Below, in pieces: positions 60,993 to 64,000 of a DNA stretch of 64,000 nt; the first letter of the stretch is position 1; each line of letters begins with the position of its first letter. Source of the stretch: Paragordius varius (lineage: Eukaryota > Nematomorpha); the NCBI GenBank assembly GCA_964247055.1, contig OZ176055.1, forward strand, positions 4,402,001 through 4,466,000, in the 5' to 3' direction. The position numbers and the translations under genes were made by a program. The notes beneath the pieces were generated by a model, which saw nothing but the letters and a program-made list of their open reading frames with translations, did no database searches and was not told the DNA's origin.

Positions 60993-61289
60993 CAGTGGTC
61001 CAATACGTGGCCTTTCATAATATTTTGTGCGACCAAATAATTAAGTGATTCAATGATTTTTGAAAATATGCCACAAATATTAGTGTAATTGATATTTTTT
61101 AAACAAATTTCAAAATAAGCGTTTCTCAATTTTGGCAATAAAATAGCAAAAATTGGTGAAAATAGTATATATTTATTTTAATCCAATTTTTTTACCGCCA
61201 ATAAAATTTTAATTATGGCATATTCAAATGGGACCCGCCGGTTTTTTTGAGTCGGTGGCCCGTAAATCCAATTGTGTTGGGCATCTCTG
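60993..61289 (+). repeat. hAT-like MITE
   Basis: Begins CAGTGGTCCAATACGTGGCC and ends TTGGGCATCTCTG, whose complement CAGAGATGCCCAA mirrors the start. Related to 50109-50412. Interior AT-rich. Confidence 0.6.
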
Positions 61290-62238
61290 CTCTAAAATTG
61301 CTTAATTTAAAATATTTGACTTTTGAATGGTTGTGATTTTGCTGAGTTTTGGGCGGTTCCATAGCTGGTTCACAAGTTTGGATTTTCGGATAAAAATGTC
61401 AATAAATCAGATTTAATGTTGCGGACTCTTTTATTATAAATTTACGAAATTTCATACTATTCCCTAAATTTATGAATTATTTTAAATTGATCTCTATGAC
61501 TGTATATATGAAAAACCGAAATGTTAATCTTTATACTCTGCATCAATGAATCATTTGAAAACATCAATGATTAAAAAGTATAGGTGGTAAAACTAATTAT
61601 TACTTATAAAAACCCTTTTCTCACCGACCTATCAATCGGCTTTGAACGGTTTTGATGTTTTGTATGTAAAATATTTCATAATCTTAAACTTTGAGTTTAT
61701 TTAAATCCTTAATAATACCATAATAATAAAAGTTGATTATTTAATCATTGGGTACATTTAGTAGAGAACTTTAAAATAAAGCAAATAAAAAAGCCACCCT
61801 TATTGCACCTATCGAAAAAATTTCGCAATTAATATCCACATAAATACTAATTAACATAATATTATCAAGGTTTAATAAATATGACTATTAAAAACATAAA
61901 ACATTTAAAACATATTTTCCCAAATTAAGGAAGTCCTAATTCCAGGACACAAATTGATTTGTTGGTGATTTGTTATAAGCTTGGGGATAACTCAAATATT
62001 TTTCCAGCGTATCCATGTGTAATTCCTTACCTATTTTGTTTAATTCACTCCTTGTAGAACCTTCTATATATATTATAAAAATAAATATGAATTTAGTTTT
62101 AAAAATTTACACCAAAAATATGGCACGTCTCATTTTTAAATATCGGCTATTTCCCCACGCCAAAGATCAAACGAAAAATATAAAATTTAGGTCCCGTTCT
62201 CCTTTATATTAAAAAGTGACGTTAAAATTTGATAGAAT
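61290..62238. other. AT-rich interval without recognised gene
   Basis: No conserved exon or repeat end is evident. Confidence 0.4.
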
Positions 62239-62783
62239 TCATAAAAGCTTTAAATCCCTGCTTAGAGCGGATAGTAATGGAAAACTGTGCAGTTTATAAA
62301 TTCGAACTTTGGCACACTGAGGCGGATAATGTGCGATCTGGCGTTTTAAAAACTTGACCACCACACCTATAAAACCAAATGTATCCAAAAAATGCCTTCG
62401 ATTAATAATAACTTTAATTACGAACCGAAGTGTTCTATTTGACCAGTATACATAAATTCCAACGCATATTCTAGCATGTTGCCTCTCATCATTTTGAAAA
62501 GAGAACTGCTTGTTAAATCCACCAATGTGATTTCGTTAAAGGATTGAATCTCTTCCTGATATGGACCACGAAGTATATGACAAAAATATTTACTGTAACA
62601 AGCCATTATAAGTTTATGAGCATGTAATGTTTCATACGAAGTTAAAATAGTCAAATCAAATGGCTGATGTGGAGATCTTGTACGATATTTGGAAATATGC
62701 ATACCCAATTTATATAAATGAATGCTTATTGGTGTCTTTAGGGTGTGTTTATAATTTAAAGCATTTTCAATTCGCATTTTCAT
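62239..62783 (-). CDS. BTB-domain gene, possibly truncated
   Basis: Exon 62783-62426 encodes a BTB/POZ fold: FDLTILTSYETLHAHKLIMA, CYSKYFCHILRGPYQEE, ITLVDLTSSSLFKMM and LEFMYTGQIEHFG. BTB domains dimerise and, in kelch-like proteins, bind cullin-3. Splicing across a 59-nt intron joins exon 62366-62239, which reads VVVKFLKRQIAHYPPQCAKV and resembles the start of a BACK domain, then stops. About 20 residues normally found between the BTB core and BACK are missing, and no kelch repeats follow. It may be a short BTB gene, a decayed copy, or a gene whose remaining exons I could not find. Confidence 0.6.
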
Positions 62784-63670
62784 TAATTTGGGTATATAAA
62801 GTATGCGTGTAAAATTAATTAAAATGACGTAAAATATCAATGATGTCGTTATTTTAAAATAAAAAATCAATTTTTGCGATTATAAATTAAGTTTTTTTTA
62901 ATTGGTAAATAAATATTATTATAAATGCAAATTTGGTTTTAGGCAAAGTTCAGAAAAACCCGGAGAACCAGTCAAAATTAAATAATCATTTCATATTAGC
63001 ACAAAGCATTTTTATTACTCTTTGTGTTTAATCCACGTAAATTGGCTTTTATCGCAAAAATATATACCGTAAAAGACAATAAAGTTAGAAAATGTTTTAT
63101 TAACGCCGTCCGTAATTTATTCGAAAAATCCAGAGAATTTTTACTTATCAAATGTTGAATTTTAACAAATTATTCTGAAAATTTCTGAAATTTATAAATT
63201 TATGTACAACATATAATGTTAAAGAAGGGAGGAATTAGATTGGCTAATACGAATGTTTTTAAATAGGTATTAACTCGTATACTTATAAAGTAATTTTTAA
63301 CCCAATTTTTGAGCCCCATTAAACACACCTATCAAGAGGGTTGGATTTATTGATGCAACGATTATAGAAATAACTGGTTAACCTTTAGGTGTTATCAAAA
63401 AATAAAATTAAAAATTTAATCATCTCTTTATGATGTTTAAGAGAACATAGAATCAGATAAAATCATTGCTATCTTATTCTAGCTTTTAACATAATTATAG
63501 ATGTGCAGATTGGCTATTATATATCGTATACGACTAATTTTAGATTTTAATCCTTTTAAAATACATCATAAATTAAGATGTATTTCTGGCGTTTTTTTTA
63601 TTAATTACGAAATAATTTTTTTTCTAAACGGTATAAATATTTATAATTTTTTTTTCTTGTTTTATGCACA
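62784..63670. other. AT-rich interval without recognised gene
   Basis: Upstream flank of the BTB exon. No motif, repeat end or RNA gene recognised. Confidence 0.4.
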
Positions 63671-63671
63671 G

Positions 63672-63839
63672 CAGTGGTTTCCAAAGTAAAGGACATCCCT
63701 TTGGGGTATGGAAAAAAGCGATGCTAGAAAAAATAATCCATACCTTTGTTACATACTAGCATAAAACCATAAGTTTTTGTTAGCATAAAAAATTAAAGAC
63801 AGTGTAGGTCGCATACCAAAAAAGGTTGGAAACTAACGC
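63672..63839. repeat. Small hAT-like MITE
   Basis: Opens near CAGTGGTTTCCAAAGTAAAGG and closes near AAGGTTGGAAACTAACGCT, whose complement AGCGTTAGTTTCCAACC mirrors the start. Length about 170 bp. Target duplication not clear. Confidence 0.5.
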
Positions 63840-64000
63840 TTTATACTATGGACTTTTGTTTAATAACATTTTTAATATATTTTATATATACTATAAAATA
63901 GATTTTAACTGATTTTGAATTTTAAGTAGATTGCATTATCTGTGTCATTGCGTTTGTTATTTATTTTTCAAAATCGATTGTGTTGTAATTTAAAACTCAT

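Noticed and set aside
1-64000. tRNA, rRNA and other structured RNA genes
   Set aside because: No cloverleaf with conserved box motifs or recognisable rRNA segment was found by reading; a covariance-model search would be needed to exclude them.

Overview
The window is nuclear DNA from an invertebrate animal. It is very AT-rich, has spliceosomal GT-AG introns, and carries animal-type genes (MGAT1, PTPMT1, DNAJC9, ZPR1, a USP2/21-like deubiquitinase, a zona pellucida domain protein) separated by many transposon fragments. I cannot name the species. Its most distinctive trait is a class of extremely short introns (23, 24, 26 and 23 nt in three conserved genes) alongside introns of several kilobases filled with transposons.

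Layout. 1-6.4 kb: a decayed hAT transposon, a dispersed repeat, and a cluster of TTAA-flanked inverted-repeat elements, one of them a palindromic dimer of about 1.1 kb. 6.5-9.3 kb (+): complete ZPR1, 8 exons. 9.4-16.6 kb: gene-free; two elements with minisatellite-like inverted ends, one holding a nested CACTA-like element, and a non-LTR retrotransposon present as two inverted copies. 16.7-21.0 kb (+): complete DNAJC9, 6 exons. 21.7-30.8 kb (-): complete MGAT1, 10 exons, head-to-head with PTPMT1 (+, 30.9-31.5 kb, 3 exons) across only 77 bp. PTPMT1 converges on, and its coding end overlaps, an unrecognised spliced gene (-, 31.5-31.9 kb or longer). 32-37.6 kb: mainly transposon debris. 37.7-46.1 kb (-): eight exons in continuous splice phase encoding a large protein with an N-terminal membrane anchor or signal, a long Asn/Tyr/Arg/Asp-rich region and a C-terminal ZP domain. 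47.5-56.5 kb (-): a USP2/21-type deubiquitinase with a complete catalytic domain and a long disordered N-terminus. 57-64 kb: repeats, a decayed non-LTR element and a BTB-domain exon (-, 62.4-62.8 kb).

The genes do not form one pathway. MGAT1 starts complex N-glycan synthesis in the Golgi; PTPMT1 is a mitochondrial phosphatidylglycerophosphate phosphatase; ZPR1 and DNAJC9 are nuclear/chaperone-type housekeeping factors; the ZP protein is probably an apical matrix or cuticle component. Every exon boundary was worked out by hand from GT/AG signals, reading phase and remembered family motifs, so each is an inference open to transcript evidence.
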